Below, one piece after another: positions 8,470 to 17,125 of a stretch of 46,386 nucleotides of DNA; position 1 is the stretch's first letter, and each line of letters starts with the position of its first letter. Below the pieces are notes generated by a model. The model did no database searches. It was not told where the DNA came from and saw only the letters and a program-made list of their open reading frames with translations. Source of the DNA: Luteimonas sp. ANT-B3E. Its GTDB lineage: Bacteria > Pseudomonadota > Gammaproteobacteria > Xanthomonadales > Xanthomonadaceae. The stretch lies in NCBI GenBank assembly GCA_001683895.1, contig LXQJ01000044.1, forward strand, positions 1 to 46,386. Reading direction: 5' to 3'. A program made the position numbers and the translations under genes.

Positions 8470-9582
8470 ATGCGATCGATGCGCCCTGTTCTTCGCCTGA
8501 CCTTCCTGATGATGCTGGCCCTGACGCTGGCGGCGTGTGGACAGGACGACTCCGCGCCTGCGCCACCCCCGGCGGCCAAGGCAGTGGCGGTGGCACCGGC
8601 TTCGGAGGTGGTCCTGCCGCTGCGCTCCACCGCGCCGGCCCAGGTGGTGAGTGGCAACGCCAGTGACCTGTCGTCCGACGTGTCCGCCCGCGTCGCCCAG
8701 GTCCATGCCGACGTGGGCAGCACGGTGCAGGCCGGTGGCCTGATCCTGACCCTGGATCCGGCCGACTACCGGTTGGCGCTGGCGCAGGCCCAGGCGCAGC
8801 TGGCATCGGCCCGGGCCAACGCCAACCTGCTGGAACAGCGCGTGCGCCGCGCCGGGGCGCTGGTGGAACAGCGGTACGTGTCCGAGGACGAGCTGCAGGC
8901 GCTGGGCTCCGAACGCGACGCGGCGCGTGCGCAGGTCGACATCGCCAATGCCAACCAGCAGGTGGCCGCGCGCAACGTCGCGAAGACGCGGATCACCGCG
9001 CCGTTCGACGGCGTGGTGGTCGAGCGTTTCGCCCAGGTCGGCACCCTGGCGGCGGCCGGCAGTCCGCTGCTGCGCTTCGTGGAGGTGGGTGGGTTGGAGG
9101 TCGAGGCCAACGTGCAGACCGACGACGCCGAATCGCTGCGACAGGCCACACGCATCGTGCTGCAGACCCGGCAGGGCGACGAGCACCCGCTGCGTTTGCT
9201 GCGGCTGGCGACGGTGGTGGACCCCGGGGCGCGCAGCCAGGTGGCGCGGCTCGTTTTCGAAGGCACGCCCACGATCGCCGGCAGCAGCGGCACCCTGGCG
9301 TGGACCGCGCCCGGCCAGCGGCTGCCGGCCAACCTGCTGGTCAAGCGCGAGCAGGCGCTCGGCTACTTCGTGGCCCGCGATGGCCGCGCCCGGTTCGTGG
9401 CCATGCCCGCCGCGCAGCAGGGCCGCGCATTCGCGGTGGAACTCGAGCCGGGTGTGAGCCTGGTGGTGCGCGGCCAGAACGCGCTGGAGGACGGCGAGGC
9501 GATCCGAATCGCGCCGCGCGACGCCGGACCGGATGACGCCGGTGAGGCGACCACGCCGGCCCGCGACGCGGACGCCGGCTGA
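8470..9582 (+). CDS. RND efflux periplasmic adaptor (HlyD/AcrA-type lipoprotein)
   Basis: A 370-residue membrane-fusion protein. It starts with a lipoprotein signal peptide ending in 'LALTLAACGQ' (lipobox LAAC), so it should be anchored to the inner membrane. A lipoyl half-motif follows ('SARVAQVHADVGSTVQAGGL'), then a helical hairpin rich in Ala/Gln ('LALAQAQAQLASARANANLL'), a second lipoyl half ('RITAPFDGVVVERFAQVGTL') and beta-barrel and membrane-proximal domains. It bridges the RND permease and an outer-membrane channel. The stop codon is one base before the permease start. ATG 8470 is used; ATG 8479 is a possible alternative. No TolC-type gene lies in the window, so an outer-membrane partner must be encoded elsewhere. 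Confidence 0.9.
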   Translation: MRSMRPVLRLTFLMMLALTLAACGQDDSAPAPPPAAKAVAVAPASEVVLPLRSTAPAQVVSGNASDLSSDVSARVAQVHADVGSTVQAGGLILTLDPADYRLALAQAQAQLASARANANLLEQRVRRAGALVEQRYVSEDELQALGSERDAARAQVDIANANQQVAARNVAKTRITAPFDGVVVERFAQVGTLAAAGSPLLRFVEVGGLEVEANVQTDDAESLRQATRIVLQTRQGDEHPLRLLRLATVVDPGARSQVARLVFEGTPTIAGSSGTLAWTAPGQRLPANLLVKREQALGYFVARDGRARFVAMPAAQQGRAFAVELEPGVSLVVRGQNALEDGEAIRIAPRDAGPDDAGEATTPARDADAG

Positions 9583-9583
9583 C

Positions 9584-12500
9584 ATGGCGCTGCTGCGTTC
9601 GCTGATCGGCAACCACCCGCTGGCCAACATCCTGTTCGTGGTGGTGATCGCGCTCGGCGCGATGGCCTACCTGCAGATGCCGCGCGAGCAGGACCCGGAG
9701 ATCAACTTCAACTGGGTCAACATCCTCACCGTGCTGCCGGGCGCCAGCGCCGGGGACGTGGAGCAGCGCGTGACGAACCCGCTGGAGGATGCGCTGCGCA
9801 ACGTGCAGGACGTGCGCTGGGTGATCTCGACCTCGCGCGAGAGCGCGTCGAACATCATCGTGCGCTTCCACGACATGCCCGCGCAGGAGTTCGACAAGCG
9901 CATCAACGACGTGCGCCGCGAGATCCAGAACAAGACCAGCGCCGAGCTGCCGGCCGAGGTGGTGGACCCGCAGATCCTGGAGCTCACCACCTCCAGCGGC
10001 TTCCCCACCGCGGTGGTGGTGCTCACCGGCCAGGCCGACGACGAGACCCTGCGCTTCGCCGCGCGCCAGGTGCGCGACGACCTGGAGCAGATCACCGGCG
10101 TCGACCGCGTGCTCGCACTCGGCTTCCAGGAGCCGGAGCTCCTGGTCGATTTCGACCCGGCCGCGCTGGCCGCGCGTGGCCTGACTGCCAACAGCGTGTC
10201 CGACCAGCTTGGCGGCTGGTTCCGCGACGTGTTCGCCGGTACTCAGAAGGCGGGCGACGGCGAATGGCTGGTGCGTGTGAGCGGCAGTTCGCCCGATCCC
10301 GAACGCGTGGCGGGCTTCCGCGTGCTGGCGCCGGGGCAGGACGGTGCGGGAATCCCGATCGACGCCATCGCCGAGGTACGCCGCGACCGCGAGAAGCCCC
10401 GCGACCTTGCCTCCAGCGACGGTGAGCCCGCGGTGTACCTGACCGTGTCCAAGGTCGGCTTCACCAACACCCTGGACCTGGTGGACAACATCCGCGCCTA
10501 CATCGAGCGCGAGAACACCGCGCTTGCGGTCAACGGACTGCAGCTGCGCCTGGCCGACGACCAGACCGTTCCCACCCGCAACGCGCTTGGGGTGATGCAG
10601 AGCAACGGACTGATCGGCCTGCTGCTGGTGCTGGCCGTGTGCTGGGCGTTCCTCGGCAGCCGTATCGCGCTGCTGGTGGCGCTGGGCGTGGTGTTCTCAA
10701 TCACCGGCACCTTCGCGGTGCTGGCGGCGACGGGCTCCACGCTCAACGTCTCGGTGCTGCTGGGGATCGTGATCGTGCTGGGCATGTTGGTCGACGACGC
10801 GGTGGTGGTGGTCGAGGCGATCTACTACCGCCTGCAGCGTGGCGTGGACACGATGACCGCGGCGATGGACTCGCTGCGCGAGGTCGGCAGCCCGGTGATC
10901 GCCTCGGTGGCCACGACCACCGCGGCGTTCCTGCCGCTGATGCTGTTGCCAGGCATCGTCGGCAAATTCATGTTCATCATCCCGTTCGTGGTCACGGTGG
11001 GGCTGCTCATCAGCCTGGTCGAGGCGCTGTGGATGCTGCCTTCGCACGTCGATACGCTTGGCCGCCACGCCATCAGCCAGTCGCGCAGCCAGCAGCGGCG
11101 GGTGCGCTACACGCGCTGGGTGCGGCAGACCTACGCGCGCGCGCTGATCCGGGTGATGCGGCGGCCATTGCCGTGGCTGGGCGGGGTCGGCGGGCTGCTG
11201 GTGGCGGCGGTGCTGATGATTGCGCTCGGTGCGGTGCGGCTGGAGTTCTTCGCCTTCGACCCGCTGCGCGTGTACTACGTGAACGTCGACATGCCGGCCA
11301 GCGCGAGTATCGAGCAGACGCTGGCCCAGACAGAGCGCGTCGAGCGACGCGTCCGCACGCAGCTGCGCGAGGGCGAGGCGCGGTCGGTGGTGTCGGTGGC
11401 GGGCCTGAAGTTCACCGAGACCGAGCCGCTGTACGGCGACCGCTATGGCCAGATCACGGTGTCGCTCAATCCCGACGAGAGCGGCATGCGCAGCCTGGAC
11501 GAGATCATCGACGGCATGCGCGAATCGGTGGCCGCCACTCCGGGCGAGGCCGATGTCTCGTTCCTGCGGCTGTCCGGCGGGCCGCCGGGAGGACGCGGGC
11601 TGAGCGTCAAGGTGCGTGCCGACGACATGGACGAACTGCGCGCCGCTGCCGCCAGGGTCCGCGAACTTGTGGCGCAGATACCGGGCACCTTCGACATTGT
11701 CGATGACGAAAGCCCTGGCCGCGACGAGCTCAACCTGGAGGTCGACGTGGATGCCGCGCGTCGTGCCGGTCTCGATCCTGGCGCAGTCGCAAGACTGGTG
11801 CGCCTGCACCTGGACGGCGAAGTGGTGGCGGACCTGCGCGACCGCGGCGAGAAGCTCGAGTTGCGGGTGCGCGCCAAACCACGCACCACGCTGGAGGTGC
11901 AGGACATCCTGTCCGATCCGATCGCCTTGCCCAATGGCGGCACGACCACGCTGGGGGCGCTGGTGCGCGCCGAGCCGCGCAAGAGCGCGGGCATGATCCG
12001 GCACTGGAACCTGCGTCGCGCCATCACCGTGGAGGCCTCTCTCGACGGCGACAAGATCAACACCGTGGAGGCCAGCAACCTCCTGCGCGAGGCGTGGGAG
12101 CCGGCGCGCGCGCAGTTCCCCAACGCCGACCTGGACTTTTCCGGCGAGCTCGACGACATCCAGGAGTCGCTGGCGGCGATGCTGCCGCTGGGTCTGCTCG
12201 GCCTGGGACTGATCTACCTGATCCTGGCCGCGCAGTTCCGCAGCTATTTCCAGCCGATGCTGATCATGGCGACGGTGCCGCTGGCGTTCATCGGCGTGAC
12301 CCTGGGACTGCTGATCTCGCGCAATCCGATGTCGCTGTACACGCTGTACGGCGTGATCGCACTGACCGGCATCGCGGTCAACGCCGCGATCGTGCTGATC
12401 AGCGCCGCCAACGACCGCCGCAAGGCCGGCATGCGCACGCTGCATGCCACCGTGTTCGCCGCACGGCGCCGGGTGATCGCGGTGATGATGACCACCGCCA

Positions 12501-12739
12501 CCACCATCGCCGGGCTGTTCTCGCTGGCCTTCGGTATCGGCGGCAAGTCGCTGCTGTGGGGCCCGGTGGCGGCGAGCATCGTCTGGGGCCTTGCGTTCTC
12601 GTCGGTGCTGACCCTGTTCGTGGTCCCGGTGCTGTACCGCTTCTTCATGCAGCAGCCTGCGTGGTACCAGCGCAGCTGGCAGCGCCTGCGCGGGCGCCGT
12701 TCCGGCTACAAAGGCAACGCCAGCGCGCTACCAGGTTGA
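9584..12739 (+). CDS. RND efflux permease (AcrB/MexB superfamily)
   Basis: A 1051-residue inner-membrane proton-driven pump, the normal length for the family. 'NHPLANILFVVVIALGAMAY' is TM1. A large periplasmic loop precedes TM2-6. TM4 carries the proton-relay aspartate pair ('LGMLVDDAVVVVEAIYYRL'). The second half repeats the plan, with TM10 'LYGVIALTGIAVNAAIVLIS' and a basic end. The ATG at 9584 is chosen because it begins the conserved N-terminus directly. The open frame extends 17 codons upstream inside the adaptor gene. It is co-transcribed with the adaptor and probably repressed by the divergent MarR protein. Substrates cannot be deduced; the sequence looks like the drug/small-molecule (HAE) branch rather than the metal branch. 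Confidence 0.92.
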   Translation: MALLRSLIGNHPLANILFVVVIALGAMAYLQMPREQDPEINFNWVNILTVLPGASAGDVEQRVTNPLEDALRNVQDVRWVISTSRESASNIIVRFHDMPAQEFDKRINDVRREIQNKTSAELPAEVVDPQILELTTSSGFPTAVVVLTGQADDETLRFAARQVRDDLEQITGVDRVLALGFQEPELLVDFDPAALAARGLTANSVSDQLGGWFRDVFAGTQKAGDGEWLVRVSGSSPDPERVAGFRVLAPGQDGAGIPIDAIAEVRRDREKPRDLASSDGEPAVYLTVSKVGFTNTLDLVDNIRAYIERENTALAVNGLQLRLADDQTVPTRNALGVMQSNGLIGLLLVLAVCWAFLGSRIALLVALGVVFSITGTFAVLAATGSTLNVSVLLGIVIVLGMLVDDAVVVVEAIYYRLQRGVDTMTAAMDSLREVGSPVIASVATTTAAFLPLMLLPGIVGKFMFIIPFVVTVGLLISLVEALWMLPSHVDTLGRHAISQSRSQQRRVRYTRWVRQTYARALIRVMRRPLPWLGGVGGLLVAAVLMIALGAVRLEFFAFDPLRVYYVNVDMPASASIEQTLAQTERVERRVRTQLREGEARSVVSVAGLKFTETEPLYGDRYGQITVSLNPDESGMRSLDEIIDGMRESVAATPGEADVSFLRLSGGPPGGRGLSVKVRADDMDELRAAAARVRELVAQIPGTFDIVDDESPGRDELNLEVDVDAARRAGLDPGAVARLVRLHLDGEVVADLRDRGEKLELRVRAKPRTTLEVQDILSDPIALPNGGTTTLGALVRAEPRKSAGMIRHWNLRRAITVEASLDGDKINTVEASNLLREAWEPARAQFPNADLDFSGELDDIQESLAAMLPLGLLGLGLIYLILAAQFRSYFQPMLIMATVPLAFIGVTLGLLISRNPMSLYTLYGVIALTGIAVNAAIVLISAANDRRKAGMRTLHATVFAARRRVIAVMMTTATTIAGLFSLAFGIGGKSLLWGPVAASIVWGLAFSSVLTLFVVPVLYRFFMQQPAWYQRSWQRLRGRRSGYKGNASALPG

Positions 12740-12911
12740 GGCTTTCGTCCGCAACGGCATAGGCGAGCGGGTATGCACGGGGCACGGCAAGGTGTGGGGG
12801 CGCGCCATTCGCCATGTCCGCCTTAGAGTCGGTGCTGCGTTGGCTTGCATGCATCCTGTCGCCAAACGACGCGATGTCCTGCCGATCAACCCTCGACGGC
12901 ACGGAACCGAC

Positions 12912-13709
12912 ATGGAGCGTTACCTCATGCCACAGCACACCTTCCGTATTCCGTTCTCCCACTTCCGTGCGTTCCTTCCCGCCGACGGCGCCCGCCAAGT
13001 GGTCTGGAACGGCACGATGAACAAATGGAAGCAGAACAGCATGCCTTTCGAGCGACACGAAACCGCCGAGGTCGCGTTTGGTCGCGCAATCCGCGCGCAG
13101 CAGAAACACCGAAGGGGCGAAAAGGCGCTTTCACCGGGGGTCGAGGCGTTGCCGGGGCGTATCCACGTTCGAGGTGGGTGGGCGGTGCACAAGGACATTC
13201 CCAGCCACAACGACTATTTCGACGGCACCTTTCGCGCGGACATCTTCATCTCGGTGCGCAACGGACATGTGGACACCGAGCTGCAGAATTTCCATTTCGA
13301 CTGGAACGCGAGCCTCGCGGCGAAGATCATCGACTTCACCGGCATGATCAGGAACATCATCATCGGAATGATCCGCTCCCAGGTCCGCAATCACCTCGCG
13401 CAGCGCCTACGCGACGAAGTGCAGAAAGCGGTCGCCCAGCTGATGACGCGCGTGCCGCAGGCCCAGGTCGCGCTGGATGCGCTGAACATCGAGATCGAGA
13501 AGGACCGATTGGCTGTCACGATCCAGTACGACGAGAAGCCTCTGGCAGTGGTAGCCAAGCACGTAGTGCTCACCAGTACCAGGGCGGCTCCGAGGATCGC
13601 GGGCACCTCGGCTGGGAGGGCTTCGAAGAAGGTCGGCGGATCCACGCCGGTGCGCGCGGCGCGCAGCACGACTGCAGCATCGGCGAGAAAGGTGGTTGTG
13701 CGCGGATAA
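12912..13709 (+). CDS. Hypothetical protein with a hydrophobic central helix region
   Basis: This 265-residue protein (from ATG 12912; ATG 12930 also possible) is not recognised. The N-terminal half is soluble and rich in aromatic and basic residues. Residues about 130-190 hold 'AKIIDFTGMIRNIIIGMIRS' followed by 'QVRNHLAQRLRDEVQKAVAQ', a strongly amphipathic helix that could bind membrane or another protein. The C-terminal 45 residues are Ala/Ser/Arg-rich and look disordered. It has no signal peptide. The start is supported only by GGAA at 12-13 bases distance. It lies after the efflux operon with a 170-base gap, so it need not belong to it. Confidence 0.5.
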   Translation: MERYLMPQHTFRIPFSHFRAFLPADGARQVVWNGTMNKWKQNSMPFERHETAEVAFGRAIRAQQKHRRGEKALSPGVEALPGRIHVRGGWAVHKDIPSHNDYFDGTFRADIFISVRNGHVDTELQNFHFDWNASLAAKIIDFTGMIRNIIIGMIRSQVRNHLAQRLRDEVQKAVAQLMTRVPQAQVALDALNIEIEKDRLAVTIQYDEKPLAVVAKHVVLTSTRAAPRIAGTSAGRASKKVGGSTPVRAARSTTAASARKVVVRG

Positions 13710-13792
13710 AGTGATGCTCGCGGCGCGCTGGGTTTCCGCGAAGCATCCGGCGTGGAGCATGTCCGTTTCGATCCCACGACAGGAGTACACCC

Positions 13793-14140
13793 ATGTCCTA
13801 CATCACCGGCTTCCTGATCCCCGTCCCCCATGCCAACAAGGCGCGCTACATCAAGTCCGCCGAGGTCTCGTGGCCGCTGTTCCAGAAGTACGGCGCGCTG
13901 AAGCAGGTCGAGACCTGGGGCGAGGACATCGCCGAAGGCAAGACCACCGACTTCAAGCGCGCGGTCAAGCTGGAGGACGGCGAGCAGGTGGTCTTCTCGT
14001 GGATCACCTGGCCCGACAAGGCCACCGCTGACGCGGCGTGGGCGAAGATGCAGGACGACCCTGCGATGAAGGACTTCGACATGCCCTTCGACGGCAAGCG
14101 CATGATCTGGGGCGGGTTCCAGACCATTTTCGAGAACTGA
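13793..14140 (+). CDS. DUF1428 (YbaA-like) family protein
   Basis: A 115-residue small cytosolic protein that matches the DUF1428 family along its whole length: 'MSYITGFLIPVPHANKARYI', 'WETWGED'-type core written here as 'VETWGEDIAEGKTTDFKRAV', 'EQVVFSWITWPDKATAD', and the closing 'GKRMIWGGFQTIFE'. The fold is an alpha/beta ferredoxin-like barrel of unknown role. A strong ribosome site (AGGAG) lies 9 bases ahead of the ATG. It appears monocistronic. Confidence 0.9.
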   Translation: MSYITGFLIPVPHANKARYIKSAEVSWPLFQKYGALKQVETWGEDIAEGKTTDFKRAVKLEDGEQVVFSWITWPDKATADAAWAKMQDDPAMKDFDMPFDGKRMIWGGFQTIFEN

Positions 14141-14582
14141 GGAAGACGGTGTCTGGAGGGGCGTCGCAACGTCGGCTCCCACTTGGTCCAGTGGACCTGC
14201 GTTCGATCTCACTCTGGCCTGTCGACCTGTGCGCGTTGCTCGCGTCGGCTGATCGAGCGGATCTTCGACAGCAAGGCGCAGACTGTCGGCGCTGTGATTG
14301 TGAACGCCGATGTCGCCCGCGCGGCCTTCGGTACGCTGGGCGTCAGCGCGCGCGAACAAGGACAGTGTGCGCCAGCTATCTCGCGCGATGATCAGCATGC
14401 GCAGGTGTTTGACGTGCCGAGACAGCGCGGACCGCAATCAAGTGGTCTGGGCCAAGTTCCATGCGGTCCTCTGGCGAGGGCGGTCCTGATAACTGCTCCG
14501 CGTTCGAGTCCATGGCCGGTTCTGGCGGCTGTCCGCGTTCGTCCCATCAACGCCTGTCCGACAGGTAGACCGGAGCCGTGCC
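14141..14582. other. Intergenic region without a supported gene
   Basis: About 440 bases. Six-frame reading gives only arginine/serine-rich shadow peptides and no start with a good ribosome site. A small self-complementary element, GGTCCAGTGGACC, lies near 14184-14196. I see no transposase remnant I could defend. Confidence 0.4.
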
Positions 14583-14604
14583 ATGCATCTGATCCCGTCA
14601 GCAC

Positions 14605-15090
14605 TTGCCGCTCTCGACTGCGGCTCTCGCGCTTGCGACGACCGCACCGGCCAGCGGAGCGACGGCGCTCCTCTATAGCCAGGTCAACGCCACCGGCGCG
14701 TGCCAAGCGGCGTTGTCGGTATACGAGGGGCAGATTCGCAAGCGTCCATTGGCGCTTCAGAACGAGGGAACGATCGCAGCATTCGTGACCTGCTCACCGG
14801 CATCGGTTCAGAACGCAACAGTGGATTTGGCGGGCTACCAGCTGATAGTGGCCAACCGCAGCGGAGTCGCACTGACGCTCTCCTGCACCGCGGTGATCGG
14901 CGGGGACCTGTGGGGACCCGCCCCGGTCTACATCACCAAGTCGCTCGTCGTTGCCACTGACAGCGTCGGTACCTTCCGGTGGGGGGGCGACGAGTTCGTG
15001 AACTTCAGGCCATTCAACTTCAGCTGCTCCATTCCGCCAGGCGTCGGCTTGGGCTCCCTCTTCATACTGCAGCTGCTGGTGTCCAACTAG
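14605..15090 (+). CDS. Small exported protein of unknown function, 5' end probably frameshifted
   Basis: The body is about 160 residues with predicted beta structure and four cysteines in two spaced pairs ('TGACQAALSVY', 'VTCSPASVQ', 'LSCTAVIGGDLWG', 'FSCSIPPG'), as expected for a secreted beta-sandwich protein. The in-frame start is a TTG with no basic n-region ('LPLSTAALALATTAPASGA'). An ATG at 14583 with GGAG upstream gives 'MHLIPSA' in the neighbouring frame. Joining the two by a one-base change would create a normal Sec signal peptide with cleavage after ASGA. I do not recognise the family. Confidence 0.5.
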   Translation: MPLSTAALALATTAPASGATALLYSQVNATGACQAALSVYEGQIRKRPLALQNEGTIAAFVTCSPASVQNATVDLAGYQLIVANRSGVALTLSCTAVIGGDLWGPAPVYITKSLVVATDSVGTFRWGGDEFVNFRPFNFSCSIPPGVGLGSLFILQLLVSN

Positions 15091-15314
15091 CCCCACTGGA
15101 TCCTGGCGCGCCTCGCAGCGCGACGCGACCACTCCAGCGCCAAGTAGCGGACCGACACGTTCGGGGTCGTGTCCCGGGTGGTGTTCCGGCGCAGGGCACG
15201 AAAGCCACGGCATGCCGATAGACGCAGCGCCTATCTATCAGTGCATGCTCGCCGCTGTCCTTGGCTGGTTCGGCGAAGCGGAGTACCGACGGGACACTGG
15301 TTGATCACTCCTTC

Positions 15315-15347
15315 GTGCACTGCAGTATGCCAGCGGCCGCAGTGCAC
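15315..15347 (-). terminator. Perfect 9-bp stem at the end of the sigma operon
   Basis: GTGCACTGC (15315-15323) and GCAGTGCAC (15339-15347) form a perfect 9-bp stem with a 15-base loop. It starts right at the stop codon of the last minus-strand gene. There is no T-run, so it may be a Rho-type or processing end rather than an intrinsic terminator. Confidence 0.4.
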
Positions 15348-15781
15348 TAATCCCTGCGCGAGCGGCCTCGGCGCGATACGCTGAGCAGCGCGTCGTGGTC
15401 GCGCAGCAGGAACAGCGCGACAAGCGCGGCCAGCATTGGCCAGGCAGCGAAGAACAGCAGGTTGGCCCCGGTGTACGGGTCCAGGTACTGCTTCCACGAC
15501 GAGAAGGTGGACACGGCGTGCATCAGCAGCACCAGGCCATAGCTCCATGTACGCCCGATGCCCAGCGCGAAACATGCCAGCAACACGGCCTGCGCCGCGC
15601 CGATGATCAGCACCACCGTCGCGCCCAGCCCGGTAATGCCATAGAACGACTCGGCGATGCCGACCATGTGCGCCGGGTTGATGAACTTGTCGGCGACCCA
15701 TGGCGCCAGCATCAGCACCACGCTGGCGCGAATCAGGAACAGCGATACCGGCAGGTGTTTCGGCGAGGCTTCAGGGTGCAT
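15347..15781 (-). CDS. DoxX-like four-TM membrane protein at the end of the bufferin/sigma operon
   Basis: A 144-residue protein with four hydrophobic helices ('SLFLIRASVVLMLAPWVADK', 'GLGATVVLIIGAAQAVLLAC', 'YGLVLLMHAVSTFSSW', 'ANLLFFAAWPMLAALVALFL') and an internal 'ADKFINPAHM' loop resembling DoxX/DoxD-like proteins. ATG 15781 is preceded by GAGGA at 8 bases. It follows the NrsF gene by 23 bases on the same strand, so it is probably expressed with the sigma/bufferin genes. A redox or quinone-linked membrane role is known for some DoxX relatives; here it is only a suggestion. Confidence 0.65.
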   Translation of the reverse strand: MHPEASPKHLPVSLFLIRASVVLMLAPWVADKFINPAHMVGIAESFYGITGLGATVVLIIGAAQAVLLACFALGIGRTWSYGLVLLMHAVSTFSSWKQYLDPYTGANLLFFAAWPMLAALVALFLLRDHDALLSVSRRGRSRRD

Positions 15782-15804
15782 GCGAGGTCCTCGATGCGAA
15801 GGGA

Positions 15805-16467
15805 TCAATGCCGGCGATAGCCGATCCAGGAGAACAGACGCTGCCCGAACAGCCAGCTCGCGGTGGACAGGACCCCGACCGCGCCACCGTGCCACAGCAG
15901 GCCCATCAGCGCGGTCTCGCCCTCGTGGATCAGGCTGACCACTGCCGCCGATACCGCCGCCGCGCCCAGTGCCGCCAGCAGCGCTGTCGGCCCGGGGCGG
16001 ACCACGCAGGCGTGGCGCACCATCACCAGCATCACAAGGCCCAGCGGCAGGCTGGTGAAGGTGATGGCCCAGGCGCATTCGGCGCTGTGGCTCTCGAAGG
16101 CGAACGCCTGCAGGCCCATGCGCGCCAGATCTTCCAGGCAGCCCACGCCCACGCCGGTCATCCACACCACCGCCGCGGGCAGCGGCAACCAGGCCCACGA
16201 GGGCGAACGCCCGGGCACGCTGACCTGGAACGCGGCAAATGCAGCCAGTACGCCGGTGAGCAGGCTGCCGCTCCACTCCATGGCCGCGCCGGGGCTGGAC
16301 ATGGCCTGCGCCAGGTCGGGGCGAAAGCCCAGGCTGGCGATGATGATGGCCGCGACCGCCACGGCCAGCAGCATCCACAGCATGCTGCGCAGCAGCGGCG
16401 AGGGCAGGCGCTTGACCGGCGCGGCGCGGGCCGCCAACTGCGCGATCAGGCGTTCGGTGTCAGTCAT
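15805..16467 (-). CDS. nrsF: NrsF-family (DUF1109) membrane anti-sigma factor
   Basis: The product is 220 residues. A short cytosolic N-terminus ('MTDTERLIAQLAARAAPVKR') is followed by six hydrophobic segments, the DUF1109 layout. Two cysteines lie in the segment 'GVGVGCLEDL' and one in 'SAECAWAITF'. In Caulobacter the equivalent NrsF holds SigF at the membrane, and conserved cysteines are needed for metal/oxidant sensing. The start at 16467 overlaps the sigma-factor stop (16460-16462) by 8 bases, a sign of translational coupling. The internal ATG is chosen over the longer frame because the upstream residues are a shadow of the sigma gene. Confidence 0.85.
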   Translation of the reverse strand: MTDTERLIAQLAARAAPVKRLPSPLLRSMLWMLLAVAVAAIIIASLGFRPDLAQAMSSPGAAMEWSGSLLTGVLAAFAAFQVSVPGRSPSWAWLPLPAAVVWMTGVGVGCLEDLARMGLQAFAFESHSAECAWAITFTSLPLGLVMLVMVRHACVVRPGPTALLAALGAAAVSAAVVSLIHEGETALMGLLWHGGAVGVLSTASWLFGQRLFSWIGYRRH

Positions 16468-17125
16468 GCGTTTGTCCTTTCCCGGCAAGTGCGGCCTGCA
16501 GTGATCTGATGGCGCGGTGGCAGGCGACCTTGAGCGAGCCGACGCTCTGGTCGCTCGCGGCCGACGCCTCGAGGAGCGACAGCTCGTTGAGCCGCAGCAG
16601 GCGGATGGCCTCGCGCTGCCGCTCGGGAAGCGCCGCCACCGCCTGGTGCAGGTGGTCGGCCTCGCGCTTGCGGGAGGCGGTTTCCTCCGGTCCGCAGTCG
16701 CCATGGACGGCCTCGTCCTCGGCGCCCTCGCTTTCCAGTTCGTGCCGCATGCGCTGCGAGCGGCGGCGCAGCAGGTCGATGCAGCGCCGGGTGGTGATGG
16801 TGGCGAGCCACGGCTTGAACGGACGGCCGGGTTCGTAGGTGTGGCGGATGCCGTGCACGATCATCAGCACGTCCTGCACCGCATCTTCGGCGTCCTCGCC
16901 GCGTCCGAGGTAGCGTCGGGTGATCGCTCGCACGTACGGCGAGATCGACTGCAGCAGGGCATGGTAGGCATCGCGGTCGCCGTCCTGCGCCAGCAGCATC
17001 CACGCCGCCCACTGCTCGGCATCCCGCGCCGGATTCGCCATCGCCGGTGGCTCAGCTGATGCCTGCCCGGGCAATGCTCGTTCCGTAGCGGCGAGCCTGG
17101 AGAAGACGACGACGTTGACCATCAT
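16460..17125 (-). CDS. sigF: SigF-like ECF sigma factor
   Basis: A 221-residue ECF sigma factor. Region 2: 'LGRGEDAEDAVQDVLMIVHG' and 'RPFKPWLATITTRRCIDLLR'. Region 4: 'LPERQREAIRLLRLNELSLL' then 'ASDQSVGSLKVACHRAIRSL', the -35-binding helix-turn-helix. The neighbouring DUF1109 gene identifies it as the SigF group. The start codon overlaps the upstream DoxX stop as ATGA. An alternative ATG at 17041 ('MANPARDAEQW') would give the more usual N-terminus. It should direct transcription of the bufferin operon, and of its own gene, from the GTAACC/CGAA-type promoter at 19786-19810. Confidence 0.88.
   Translation of the reverse strand: MMVNVVVFSRLAATERALPGQASAEPPAMANPARDAEQWAAWMLLAQDGDRDAYHALLQSISPYVRAITRRYLGRGEDAEDAVQDVLMIVHGIRHTYEPGRPFKPWLATITTRRCIDLLRRRSQRMRHELESEGAEDEAVHGDCGPEETASRKREADHLHQAVAALPERQREAIRLLRLNELSLLEASAASDQSVGSLKVACHRAIRSLQAALAGKGQTHD

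Noticed and set aside
10697-12445. A 582-codon minus-strand frame inside the RND permease
   Set aside because: His/Gln/Arg-rich shadow of the permease coding strand.
14183-14788. A 201-codon plus-strand frame in the 14.2-14.8 kb gap
   Set aside because: Ser/Arg/Cys-rich shadow without ribosome site, overlapping the more convincing exported-protein frame.
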